NCBI RefSeq assembly: GCF_949628265.1
Contig: NC_088788.1
Location: forward strand, 2,232,001 to 2,296,000
DNA from: Cloeon dipterum
Lineage: Eukaryota > Arthropoda > Insecta > Ephemeroptera > Baetidae
DNA: 64,000 bases
Direction: 5' to 3'
The position numbers were made by a program, and so were the translations under genes. Under the pieces are notes generated by a model, which searched no databases, was not told the DNA's origin, and saw nothing but the letters and a program-made list of their open reading frames with translations. Shown piece by piece: positions 22,019 to 33,280 of this stretch. Each line of letters starts with the position of its first letter. The stretch's first letter is position 1.

Positions 22019-25000
22019 ATGGGATTACTTCTTTCAAAACTTTGGAACTTTTTTGGAAACGAAGGTGAGTCATTTTTATTATTAACCAAATTTTAATAAT
22101 TATACGTATTATTGTAAATAATTTCATAATAAGCTCGTTTTTTTAGCTGCGTGGTCTTGTTTTCCAATTTTTTTTGTCGGGAATCCGAAAAACTGCGCTT
22201 TAATTGAATTTATTCATGAATTCCGTCGTGAGAATGAGGAAGAGAATGCGATCCGTGAATGAATGCAAGGTTTGTTTGCTCCACTTTAAGTGTGTCATGC
22301 TCCGCAGACGTTGACTTTCACTCGATCGCAAATTCGCTCCTCGGACTCGATATTTTCTATCTTTATTCCTACGCTGGCTGGCTGGCAAGAAAAATATTCC
22401 GTTCTGATTCGCACTTTGACTCGCCGTGTGCAGTTAAAAAAAAAGCACAGAGAGCACAGAGCACCTCTCAAGGGTAATCGGATAGTGTGCACACAATAAT
22501 AATATGCCCGCCTGCCTGTCAGCAGCACACACACACATGCACACACATGACGCACTCGTTTGCAGCAGGCGGATCAAATTAATCTTGTTACGTGAGAGCA
22601 GTGCCACTTTTTTCGACACTCACTCTCTGAATCGCACTCACTTTGTGCAAACAACCAATTACATATAGTTCTAAATGTGGAGCAATCACCGCGAATAATG
22701 ACAGCTTCCTCCTTCTCGCTCGCTAATTTTAGACGGCATTCAATTCGGAATTAATTGGAGCTTTTCAAAAGCTGGAATCAAGAAAGGGCGGGAAAAATCC
22801 TCTTTAATCATCTAAAAATTAGGAAAAAGCTATCAATTTGCCAGGTTACCGTTTAAATTTGTGGGAAAATCATTTAATGAAACAACGAACTTAACACGAT
22901 TTATTTCGGGAATAATAGAGATCGAAATAAAGCGACGAACCGTTTCGTTTAAATGATTCCTTTTCTCTGTTTCTATTGAATTGGCCTCTGACTCTGAACT
23001 TGAAGGGGCGCCGTTATCAATTGTGTTGATTCATTGTTAAACAAATAAATTAATGCTGTGTTTCAGAACATAAAATCGTGATCGTCGGCTTGGACAATGC
23101 TGGCAAGACGACGATTCTCTACCAGTTCCTAATGAACGAGGTTAGTTGAAAATCGCGGCCTAGAGGCCGAGAGGGCAAGGTCACCGACTGCAAAAGTGTA
23201 TGTAGTGATACGCCGTGTCGAAATCATTATCTTCAAGATAAAATACGGAGCAGCACGCGCTCGCTCGCTCTCTCAACGATTTCTCATCGCAAACCAAGCG
23301 CGAAAACAGCTGTTTCTTAATTTGGCTTTATTTTCGCAATAATTTTATAGTAGCTTTGTTTATTTTCTTGCTTGGCTAATTAATTAATTTCAAAGGTTTT
23401 TTATAGGGCTGTGAAATTTAGACTTTTTTCTGACTGAGCTTCCAATCGTTGCGTAACCTTCCAATGCAATTTTTTAGCCATTTTAACCACACTTTAAACC
23501 GTCTAAATTGACCCAAAGTGCATAATTTGGCTCCGCTAGTACAAATGATGGTCAATTTAAATTTTTTCTGCAAAGAGAATAAAAATTATGCTTTCTTTGT
23601 CAACGTTTTTAGTGGATTGGGACTCGAAGGGCCCCAATGGACTCCAATTGGGTCGATTCAAACACCGTTGAACGCGGAATTTAGTAGGGATTAATTTAAT
23701 TTTTTGTTTGGCCCGATTGGAGCCATAGAGCCGGAGATATTAATTTTCGAAGTCCAAAAAACATGTTTTTTTACATTTTTCGTGATTGAGGACTCGTTGG
23801 GCGGACCCCAGGGGCCCGACGGGGCTTTGCTACCCTGCGTTTGAAAGCATATCGTATGGGCAGTTTGCATTAAATTAAATCGGGCCGAGATACTCAAGGT
23901 GGAAGGTCAAAAATTTAACCGAATGTTTGATCTAAAAACCCAAAAATGGTTTTAAAAATCAATTTACCTTCCTCTTAGACTTTCCCGAGAGTTTCAACCC
24001 GCTAGAGCTCACCCTGAGCTCAGGGTGAATTTTTTTGGATACAAAATCGTAGCCGAAAAACGTGTTTAAAGCCTCCAACAGATGGCGCCACCGTATTCTT
24101 TAAATTTAATTTTAAATTTCCTCCGCTGTGTTTTCAGACTCAATCCTTCCACTGTGAACTCTTCACTTAATTTGCTTCCTTTTGACGTGCTGAAAACCAA
24201 AATCGGTTCAGCCAATCGCCGTAGAATCGGGAAAAACTATTTTTTGAAATGTAAAATCTTTTCCAATGTTTCTACGGCGAATGGCTGGACTGATTTTGGT
24301 TTTCAGCACGTCAAAAGAAAGAAAATTAAGTGAAGAATGTACAGTAACAGGATTGAGTCTAAAATCGAAGCAGAATTGCCTTAAAATTAAATTTATTTCC
24401 AAAGTATACGGTGGCGTCATCTGTTGGTGGCTTCAAACACTAATGGCTTATATGCAACTGGTGAATTTTTATGTCTAAAAAAACGGTCGACTATTTCCCG
24501 TATAAAACAGTCTTATTTTCGCAGCCCTAAAATAAGTTATTTACTTTCGGTATTTTGTCGCGTCTTTAGCCTTTTTAACCCTGCTGGACACTAAGAACAT
24601 AAATTGCGATTGGGCAGGTTGTCCACACGTCGCCGACGATCGGTTCGAACGTGGAGGAGGTGATGTGGAAGAACATCCACTTCATCATGTGGGACCTGGG
24701 CGGGCAGCAGAGTCTGCGCGCCGCCTGGAGCACCTACTACACCAACACAGAGTTTGTCATCCTGGTGGTGGACTCGACGGACCGCGAGCGGCTGGCTGTG
24801 ACCCGCGAGGAACTCTATCGCATGCTGGCCAACGAGGAGCTGGCGTCCGCGGCCGTGCTCATCTTCGCCAACAAGCAGGACCTCAAGGGGTCGATGAGCG
24901 CCGCCGAGATCAGCAAGCAGCTCGACCTGACTTCGATTAAAAAGAACCAGTGGCACATACAGTCGTGTTGCGCCCTCACAGGAGAAGGGTACGAATTTTT

Positions 25001-25940
25001 CCATTTTGCACCTTAAAGACCACCTTTGACGAAGTATCTGAGCACACCAATCGATTCTTGAGGGTTGAATTAGGTTAGATTGATTTAATTTTTACGATTT
25101 TCCTGCGATGTGCGAAAATTCTTGCCACGCCCCCTTTATTTAAGTTCCTGGGAAACGCCTCATTTCAAAATTCTTGTGATTTTTAATTTAAATTGTAAAA
25201 CTCAAGTTTTTCGGAGAACCACGCCCCCATTTTAAAATTTTCCGTGCATTCTGAGTCGAGTTTTGTTTATTTTCCCGCTCTTTGTGACACGTTCCGAACC
25301 TTCTTTCGTAATTTTCCTGAAATTCACGCCCCCAATACGAGATTCCCACGAGTTCTCATAATAAAATCGTTAAATGTTTTTCGTGCCACGCCTCTTTTTC
25401 AGTTTCCCGGACAACCACGCCCCCCATTCCAAAATTCCATCGATTTTTCTCTCAATTTTACGATTATCCCGAACTTTGAAACACGTGCCACGCCTCCTTT
25501 TTAAATGTTCCTAGGAACCACGCCCACATTTTCCGTAATATTTTAATCAGAGACCGTCCTTGATGATGTTTTTTCTGTCCAAAGAGTGCAGCCCGACGTG
25601 CGAATTTTTTTCCCGCCAAAAGAATATGAATGCGAGAAGTGCGCATGCGTCAGCTGGCTGGATCTAACAAAGAAGGCATTCTCTACAAGTGCTCAAACCA
25701 GCTCTGACGCATGCGCACTTCTTGCATTCACATTGTTATGGCGGGAAAAAAATTCTTCGTTGCGCTGGACATTTTGGTCAGCAAAAATATCCACTTTACC
25801 TAATTCGACCCTCAAGAATCGTTTGGTGAGCTCAGAAACTTCGTCAGACACAGTCTTTAAATAATAATACTCATGAATAACGTCTTTGCAGACTTTACCA
25901 AGGACTGGAGTGGATCTGTAGTCAACTGAAGAAAAAGTGA
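22019..25940 (+). CDS. Arl5: ADP-ribosylation factor-like GTPase ARL5
   Basis: Four exons (22019-22064, 23067-23140, 24618-24988, 25892-25940) give 179 residues, exactly the usual ARL5 length. Gly2 (MGLLLSKLW) is the myristoylation site. The GTPase motifs are GLDNAGKT (23-30), PTIGSNVEE (switch I), DLGGQ (66-70), NKQD (125-128) and the CCALTG loop. [28 protein letters not shown] and [13 protein letters not shown] are ARL5-specific. ARL5 acts at the trans-Golgi, where it recruits the GARP tether for retrograde traffic. Residue 71 is Q where vertebrate ARL5B has E (GGQES); the catalytic Q70 is kept. Intron 2 contains an E-like fragment and a 370 bp palindrome, and intron 3 is almost entirely element D. 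The gene ends 140 bases from the convergent permease stop codon. Confidence 0.96.
23590..24020. repeat. E-like degenerate repeat (ARL5 intron 2)
   Basis: This block resembles repeat E in plan: a short GGCCCC-rich part, a CGAAGTCCAAAAAACATG stretch matching the E segment after its opening, and a terminal perfect palindrome CACCCTGAGCTCAGGGTG near 24011. Similarity is weaker than between E copies 1 and 3, so membership is tentative. Confidence 0.4.
24067..24440. repeat. 370 bp near-complete palindrome (ARL5 intron 2)
   Basis: Two arms of about 170 bp face each other. The left has CCAACAGATGGCGCCACC, TTTAAATTTAATTTTAA, TTTTGACGTGCTGAAAACCA. The right has GGTTTTCAGCACGTCAAAAG, AAAATTAAATTTATTT, GGTGGCGTCATCTGTTGGTG. 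A short unpaired centre lies near 24235. It has no coding content, is probably a fold-back transposable element, and is seen once in this window. Confidence 0.75.
25013..25860. mobile_element. TTAA-bounded element D, copy 1 (ARL5 intron 3)
   Basis: It begins TTAAAGACCACCTTTGACGA and ends GACACAGTCTTTAA. The ends are inverted repeats containing CACCAATCGATTC and CCTGAGGGTCGAATTAGG variants. The right half is a fold-back with GAAGTGCGCATGCGTCAG and its mirror. The left half (25100-25530) is an irregular array of CACGCCCCC-type units. It fills nearly the whole intron. TTAA at both ends is the target signature of piggyBac-type transposons; no transposase is present. Confidence 0.8.
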
Positions 25941-26080
25941 AGTGTTAAAACGAACTGGTGCTTTTTGCAGAGACATTTCCATTGTATGTGTGTGATCATC
26001 ATTCCCCAAATAAATCCAAATATTTTATTCTGTAAATTCTCGCCAGCTTCTAAATTATTCTTGTTCATTTATTCAACGAT

Positions 26081-29000
26081 TCAGACAAGAAGAAACAAGT
26101 AAATGGCTACCATTCCTGCGGCGGAGAGTATCAATGTCGAAACGAATCCGTACTTGAGGTAGTCCAAGAAGGTGAACTTGATGCGCAGCGTTTCGTAAGC
26201 CTTCTCCACCACAATCAGGTTGGCGACGCTGCCGAACAGGGTCAGGTTGCCCGCGATGGTGGCCACCCAGCCCAGGTAGAGCACCAGCGGCAGGTTGGGC
26301 GCGCACGGCGGCAGCTGGTCCAGCACCAGGATGGTCAGCGGCACGTTGCTGAAAACGTTCGAGCCAACCAGGATGAACGCGTACAGCAGGCCCAGGGACT
26401 TCATGTTGTCCAAAGGGTCGTTGGCCAGGCCTAGCTTCTTCCACACGTAGTTTGGCAAGTTTGTCTTGTTGAAACCTGAAATTTATTCAATTTTTCACAT
26501 AATTCTAACACGCTTCCCTATATTTGCGTGTAAATAAATCGCCAAAAACAGGAATTTCGGCGTTAAATTTGGCCCATTGACGTCTTCCGGTGCCAAATGA
26601 AGATTTATGGAGTCAAAATTGCCTTCTTGCCATTGGGTTAATTTTAAAAAAATAAAAATCAGACGTAAAATTGACTTTTTGCGAATAGTTGTGGGGTTTT
26701 TTGGCCGGAGGGGGTGAACCTGGGCCGCTTTTAATTCATTCGACGCAGAATTTTACCACGAGTCCAACGAACATTGGATATCCACTCTATGCCTCATAGG
26801 AGCCGAGTTATTGATTTTTAAATTCCGAAAAACGTGATTAGGACATTACCAAATTTCGGTTTTTGGGTCCCAGCGGGGGCCTTGTGGGCCGAAGACCAAT
26901 GATTCCGGCACCAATCGATGCCCCTCGGTTGGGCACGTTCCCCCATGTGCGGTTTTCCAAAATCAGACCATTTTTCAAATTGCTGCGATTTTTTAAAGGT
27001 CCGAATTTAAGAAATCAATAAAAAAAAAGATCAAAAAATTATTCCTCCCGAACCCGATTTTTCTCAGATATGACGCCTATCCATCTAGGATAGGTATCGA
27101 ACAAATAACATTTTGTGGGATTTTAAAGATATTATATTGACCAGATTTTCTTTAAAGGAAAAATTAAGCGTTTTTTCGCGTGCTTTTTGACCAATTTTGG
27201 CTTCCAGTCGCTATATTTCGCGATTGGGAAAACAAATTCAAAACACCGAAAGGTAACTTGACGCAGAATTTATCTGGGAACATTTTGAGACCAATTATGA
27301 GCCAATCGGATCAAATTCCTAGGACAAGATACATTTTGAAGTTCAAAAAACATTTTTTTTTGACATTCTCCATAAAAATAAATGGGCATTTTTCCAAACG
27401 GGAACCCAAAATGGGTTTCAAACTGTTCCATCGCATTTTTAAGTCTAACTCCGGTCTGCATACACATTTTAAGCTATCTCTTTTCTTTAAAAAAAAAAAA
27501 CTAAATTTGATTTTTTTTTGTGTTCCTTTCGGCACAGGCGAAAATGGTTTAATTTTTGTTAAAATTCGACGGGCTGTTGCATTTTAAGTTATAAGGCCTT
27601 AAATGGAAGGTCTCGCCAAGCCCTACCACCTGACCTACCCCAAAGACCTTTTTCAGGGTACCTTACCCTGAGATCGGTCCCAGAGCCACTTATCGCGATT
27701 TTTCCAACGCTTCGGGCACTTCAATTTATACAGATTATAAAAGACGATTTTAGAAGACTGCTTTTTACCTTTAAGCCAAACAAAAAATCCAAAGAACATG
27801 AGCAAGATGTTGAGGTCGACATTGGCGAGGGTGGCACTGCCATCGTTTCTGTTCAGCAAAGCGTCGAGAAAAACAAGAATCGCTCCTCCAGCCACAGGAA
27901 CCAAACCTATAATACGAGAATTATCCTGTAAATAATATTTAAATAAGAATTTGGTCGAACCTAGATCAAATTTCATGTCGGGAGAGGAGATGACGAGCAG
28001 CGTCACAACAGAGACAAGGATGACCACCACAGCCAGTCTGAACGCGAGGCACGAGTTGGTCTGCTTCTCCTCCGTGACGCCCCTGTCATAATCGATCGCG
28101 GCTTCCTCAAAGGTCTGCAATTGACAAAAATTAAAATAAAAACTTTAAAAATTTAAATAATAACGGACGTGTTTTTCGCTGCGGAGGCAGATATCGTGGT
28201 ATACCCAGAGTCCGATCACGTTGATGAAGCCGCACACCAGCGCCGGCGGCCCTAAGTGGAGCAGACAGGTACGCAAGTCCAGCCGGCTCTCTGCGTACAA
28301 GGCCGAGTCGGTTTTCGCCGCAATTAAAGCCATCTAAATTGGGCAACAGGTGTGTATTAATAACAGTCTGGTCAATGCCATATTATGCACCCACGTGCAC
28401 GATTTTTTATATAAAAAATCTTCAAGCAGAGCTTTCCAGGCCAACAATTTGCTTTGAGACATGAGCAGCCGTTATTATTTAGTTTTACTCAATTAAAAAT
28501 AATTAAAAAAAAGTATTTTCTGCACCTGCGGATTTCCAAAGACCGTGGTGACCGATCCGATGTTGGCGGAGGTGGCGATGGCCAGCAGCAGCACCTTGAG
28601 CTCAGTGGCGGGCCTGCGCATGTGGAGCCAGTGGCGGAGGAGGGCCGGAGTCAGCATCACGCAGGCCGCGTCGTTGGTGAAGAGCGCGGCCACCACCGAG
28701 GTGAGCAGAGACACGCGCGCCAGCAGCCCCAGCGTCGACAGGCCCGACGGCAGCAGCGAGTCCAGGAAGAGCAGCCGTTCGCGGCGGAAAAAGTGGCTCA
28801 GCAGCATCGTTCCCAAAAGTAGACATATTGTCTGCAATTAAATTGAATGTGTGGAAACAAATATTTTTATTTAAAAAAAAAAATCAAGTTGCTCAGGAAT
28901 GACATTTTGGGTTTTTCAGGGTGTTTCCTGAGCGACCTGACGGCTTCCAGAAGGACAATTTACACATATTCTGAAAGCTCTTAACTTGGCCGTTTCAACG

Positions 29001-29726
29001 GTGTGCAGATCATACAAATCGAACCAACACAGAGCCCATCAGGTGTCGTTAAAGTGGCTAAAAAATGGAATTTAAGGAAAAATCGGAAAAGTCCTATTTT
29101 TGAACCCTTGACCATCTGTATCTCACAAACTAAGAGCTGTACCATTCTGAAATTTTCTAGGCACTTTTTTCAACATTTTATCTCATGCTTAAAAAAATAA
29201 AAAATGCAAATTTTTTAATTATTTAAAAAAATAAAAACAAATTCGAAAATTACTCAAGCTTGGGAAATTCCAAAATATGTGGTTTAAATTTAAAAGTTGT
29301 AGGCTGTCTAACTGGGCCTCTTTTGACACTAAATTTAATGTTATATCATCATTAAAACTCGTGATATTATCCTTCTTGTGAACTCCGAGAGGCCCGTTTC
29401 TCCAGATTTTCGGTAAAAATTCCAAAATTCCGACAGTTTTTCTACCTGGATGTGCGAGCGTTCGCCTAGGATTGCGAAGGTTTCGTCCTGGCTGAGCACG
29501 CCACTGAGCACCATGAGCAGGGCGCCGAGCAGCACCGCGGCCGGCGCGCCCAGTGGCATCAATTTGAAGCGGAAGAGCACGAACGGCAGCGTGACGAGGA
29601 AGGCGGCCACCCCCAGACCGACCTGCAGCGCCGGCGCCACCTCGAAGGTGCTCGCCTTCAGGTGCTCCTTCGCCAGGGCCCATTCCTCGCACGCCGAGGT
29701 CGTGTTTCCGGGCGCCAGATACGGCC
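26081..29726 (-). CDS. ArsB/Lsi2-like anion permease, N terminus unresolved
   Basis: Six minus-strand exons (29446-29726, 28526-28831, 28169-28333, 27961-28114, 27769-27906, 26081-26475) join in frame to about 480 residues ending AIYLFLLV. Hallmarks of the ArsB/NhaD permease superfamily, closest in my recollection to plant silicon-efflux Lsi2, are LFTNDAACVMLTPALL, AIATSANIGSVTTVFGNPQ, NVDLNILLMFFGFFVWLKG and a second half-repeat NLTLFGSVANLIVVEKA. About ten membrane spans are evident. Members export arsenite, silicate or other anions, often coupled to protons or sodium; the substrate cannot be read from sequence. The first resolved exon begins in phase 1 after a strong acceptor, so a short 5' coding exon is missing. 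A candidate at 29830-29880 has a donor in the wrong phase. Intron 5 (26476-27768) contains repeat E. Normal introns argue against bacterial contamination. Confidence 0.85.
26560..27685. repeat. Repeat family E, copy 2 (permease intron 5)
   Basis: A 1.1 kb copy. It shares GGGTCCCAGCGGGGGCC, CACCAATCGATGCCCCTCGG, GGAACCCAAAATGG and the terminal TTTTTCAGGGTACCTTACCC and CTGAGATC with the copies at 3785 and 45080. A run of A near 27488 and several T-runs interrupt it. No coding frame. Confidence 0.7.
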
Positions 29727-31800
29727 CTAGAAATAGAAAAAATAAAAATGACACACTTTTGCGAAATAAGTTGAGAAATAAACGCTTTAATTAACGACAT
29801 GAAATATATTCTTGGAAATGTGATTTACGCTGTTCAGCAGGCTCCACGAGCTGGATTTAATCTCCTGCTGCGTCTTGGCTTGGAGTCAAAATGCGCAAAA
29901 TACCATTGAGCGTCGGAAATACCGCATTGCACTAGTTTTAACAAAGTCGGGAATTTGTTTTTTCTTCAGGATTAATGTTCTAATTCACGATTATGATCCA
30001 TTTGGAATATATTTAAACAATATTTCCACTTTGAGCGAGTCTTATATTGACAAATAAATGGCTAACGCACGTACAACTAAAATGAATTTGCTTCCGAGCA
30101 AAATAAAAGCAATAAATTTTGTTTGTCTCACCAACAAAATCCTCGAGAATTTGCTCCTGCATTCTGCTTTTGCTTCCTTCCTGCGCTGGCACCGACTGCG
30201 ACTGGAGCAGAGGCCAAACTTAGCATCTTCTGCTCCAGCGAGTGACTCCCACACTCTGGAGATTTGCACCTGTCGCTGCTGAAATAGGCGTGCAAAACAA
30301 AAGACTTGGCTGCCGGGCCGGGTCAATTGGCCCGGAGCAAACAAATTATATATGTGCATGCGCCGGGGACTGGAAAGAGCGCGCGGCGGCGGTGATAAAT
30401 CTTATTCAATGATACGAACTTTGTTGAAATATTCACGCTTTTTATTGGTAAGAAGGAGAGAAAAAATTGCCGTCCTTACAGTTTAGGCCTTGAGATATAT
30501 AATTTCTTTCAGTTTCAAGTTTTACAATATATGTATTATGGTGCGAGTATCACAAGTGGACGCCACATTGAATTTCTTGTTTTAACACGTATTTCTCGAG
30601 AATTGACTTGTTTGTGGTGTATTTGTGTCAGTTTACAGTATCGTTTATTTAACATTCAGTAGCATTTAGGCGGTACGACATTTACTACACAGGTGCTGCG
30701 ATCGTTCAAGTAGTAATTCGAATTTCATTTTTCACTGTACCAACCGATTCCTGAGCGTAGAATTAGGCTTGACAGCCAAATTCGACACGACGCGCCGAAA
30801 ATGGAGGTTTCTATCGATTTGTAAGAGCAGAAACGCATTGAAAATCGGAGAAAAGCAGCAAGAATTCTTTGCCCGAAAAATCCTCCACGCTGATTGGCTG
30901 ACAATGCGCATGTCAGTATCTCCTGCGCAATATTCATTGTGTATGCCGTTGCTAGGCAACCGCGGGAGTTGTTGACATGCGCACTGCGTGCAGCCAATCA
31001 GCGTCGAGGATTTTTTGAGCAAAGAATTCCCCGATTTGCATGGTTCTATTCGCAATTAAAATCAACTTGAAATTAAATTCTGCGATTTTAAATCAACAGG
31101 TGACGTTTTTAGAATGCTTGTCTCTCTTTGGAGAGCTCTTTTTCAGAATTCTCACAAAGTAACGGTTTTTGCCGTATTTCAGAACGTCGTGACGTATTCT
31201 CAGGTGAGTTATTCGGATGCCTGACCTGATTCAAACCTCAGGAACCAATTTGCACTGTCAAAACTGATATTCCAGCGTTACTTTTATTTAAAAAGAAGTA
31301 AAGTGCGCCTCAAAATAGATGTGTTCATACAAAATGAGAAACATTTCTGCTAATTCTCGCAAGTTCCGGGTAACTTTTAAGTTTCTGTACAAAAACTCCA
31401 AAGTAAAAAATTAAAAAGAAAAAAAACACGATAAAGAGGACTATATCATTGTACTATATAAAAATCTGCGTAAAATATACATTTCAAGTCAGAGGAGACA
31501 CGAACAAGGGACATTAATTGCTATGCAAATTGCACACGTCTAATTCATATCTATGCGCCTCGTAAATTATGTACCAGCGTTGGTTGGTTGGTTGGTTTTA
31601 ATTGACAATTTTGTCACTGGTTAATTGAGCTGTTGATAGTAACGAAACAAAGCAGCAGTACATAATACATTCTTGCCACCCGTGACCTAGAAATTTAATT
31701 TCTGCATCCAAGCGGAAGAGAAAGATAAAAAATAGTAAGAGTGTGTGTGCAAGAGTTACTCGTCCGTATCCTTTCTTTGTTTAACCTGATAGAAATTGAT
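29727..31800. other. Region between permease and proline-rich gene
   Basis: It should contain the missing first exon(s) and promoter of the permease. The GC-richer block 30150-30400 is the best promoter candidate; on the minus strand it has ATG and a CGACAG-GTGCAA donor near 30269, but in phase 0. Repeat B lies at 30810-31098. Around 31580 is a TTGG short tandem run. No other exon recognised. Confidence 0.4.
30810..31098. mobile_element. Fold-back element B, copy 2
   Basis: Arms: AAAGCAGCAAGAATTCTTTG, CACGCTGATTGGCTGACA versus CAGCCAATCAGCGTCGAGG, TTGAGCAAAGAATTCC. The centre contains TTGCTAGGCAACCGCGGGAG. To the left, CCAACCGATTCCTGAGCG at about 30740 resembles the termini of the TTAA elements A and D, so this copy may be nested in one. 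Confidence 0.75.
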
Positions 31801-32428
31801 TCAGCACTTGATCCTCGGGGTGGGCAGCAGCGGCCGGCGGGGCGCCCCCTGGACGGAGGCCCGTCTGGAGGGCGGCCCCGACTTGGGCACTGCCGGCCCC
31901 GGCGGCCCCGGAGGTGCGGGGGGTGCCGGCGGTGCGGCGGCCTCGCGGAAATTGTGCGGCGTCTGCAGCAGCGGCGGCCTCTTCTCCCCTGGCAAGGGCA
32001 AAAGGGCCCGCCGGGGGTGCGGCAGCAGCGAGGGCCGCGGCGGCGCGGGCGCCAGCAGCGGCATCGGGGGCATCGGAGGCGGCGGCGGGATCGGAGGGGC
32101 GCCGCCGCCGCCGTTCGCGGCTGGTGGCTTCGGCGGGGGCGGCGGCTGGAACGTGAAAGGCGTGGGCAGCAGCGGGGGCCGTTTGGCCGGCGGCTCGTCC
32201 CAGTTGGGCCTGTCCGAAATCAGGGGCCGCTTGCACGGCGGAGACAGCAGCAGGGGCCGCTTGTTACTCGACGGACCCGCCGGGCCCGGCGGGGTCGGGG
32301 GCGGAGGCGGCCCGAGCAGCACCTTGCGAGGCGTGCCTGCGACCAGAATGTGCCGAATTAGTTAGGTGTGTCATCGGAATTCGGCTCAACTCACCCCGGG
32401 GACTCGGAGAGGGGTCCCTGGAAGACAT
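31801..32428 (-). CDS. Proline-rich protein with repeated KRPLLxTP motif
   Basis: Two minus-strand exons (32395-32428, 31801-32336) give 189 residues starting MSSRDPSPSPRGTPRKVLLG. Splicing (CCGGG-GTGAGT to GGTCGCAG-GCACG) keeps the only long frame. More than a third of residues are proline. Five related motifs recur: KRPLLLSP (37), CKRPLI (46), KRPPLLPTP (63), KRPPLLQTP and the C-terminal RRPLLPTPRIKC. Several S/T-P sites precede K or R, as in CDK substrates. I do not recognise the family. The strong acceptor before the first coding exon (CTCTTTCCCAG, 32477) implies a non-coding exon upstream, probably near 33000, placing its promoter beside that of Ada3. An upstream coding start cannot be excluded. 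The GC-rich plus-strand frame over the same bases is a shadow. Confidence 0.6.
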
Positions 32429-33011
32429 TTACACCCTTCCGCAACCCGTCTCTCTGCAGGATTTTCGAGTTAACAGCTGGGAAAGAGCCCAGGTTCCTTG
32501 TTTTGGTTGGTGCGCTGCGAATGGGAATGGGGTTGCTAAAAAATAACCAGATTGCGGTGCAGTTTTTTACTGGCAATCGGTGATAATTTTGATCGAAATT
32601 CTTTGCATTCATTTTGGATTTTTTTCGAGCTTGCTGGGTTAAATCCAATATTTTAAATTAAATATCTTATTTAAAAGTGATGGAAGTTCATACCAGGCAA
32701 TATCAGCTTGCAGTATTCTTTTAAATAGTTTAAATAAATAATTTTATACCGGTTATTATTTGTATCATTTTGCCAGCAGCTGTAAAACCTAAAAAGCGAA
32801 TGAAGTTTAAGTAAAGGAGAATAATTTTATCTAACTGAGAACTATAATTACATGCTTTCATCCACTCAAAACTTTCTCTTTATTTTAAATTATTTTTATA
32901 TACTATGAATTTATATTTTAAAAATGATAAAATATCAAAAAATTGAGGTTCTGATTTATAATCCTTTCTCTCCTTTCCTATACCCAACAGAATTTCGGCC
33001 TGGCTCTTCAT

Positions 33012-33280
33012 TTTGATTGGTCCTTTCGAGCTCACTCAGAAATAAACTGCCACTCCCACCGCCTAGTCACATGACCTAATCATTGCAAAGTCGTCATTTC
33101 GTTTGTTTTTTGTTTACAGTCGGATCGTTGATATCATAATTAGTGTCCTAGTGTTTTGAAGAATCAAGAATCGTAAGATTTAATTTTTAGTTTTCTTAAA
33201 AAACAATGCAACCCTATCTCCGTGAAACGCACTAGACAAATTTACTAAAAAAATAATTCTTTCAGGTTGTGGTAGCAGCG
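33012..33280. promoter_or_regulatory. Divergent promoter and Ada3 5' UTR
   Basis: This short stretch precedes the Ada3 ATG and faces the proline-rich gene. A probable non-coding Ada3 exon ends at about 33174 (GAATC-GTAAGA), and its intron ends at 33265 (CTTTCAG). CCAAT-type and CACATGAC elements lie near 33018 and 33068. Promoter role is inferred from layout. Confidence 0.5.

Noticed and set aside
26081-29726. Bacterial contamination or recent bacterial transfer for the permease
   Set aside because: Five ordinary GT-AG introns, one holding a repeat family found in neighbouring genes, show it is resident.
31741-32365. Long plus-strand Gly/Arg-rich frames
   Set aside because: They are GC-driven mirror frames of the minus-strand proline-rich exon; no splice or start evidence.
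32694-33011. A chain of four tiny minus-strand exons (MKSQAEILL, ESFEWMKA, FTAAGKMIQIIT, EYCKLILP) that joins in frame to the exon before the proline-rich protein
   Set aside because: Exons of 24-39 bases with weak acceptors were chosen only by frame, and the joined frame reaches the last exon in the wrong phase and stops. Probably chance, or 5' UTR.
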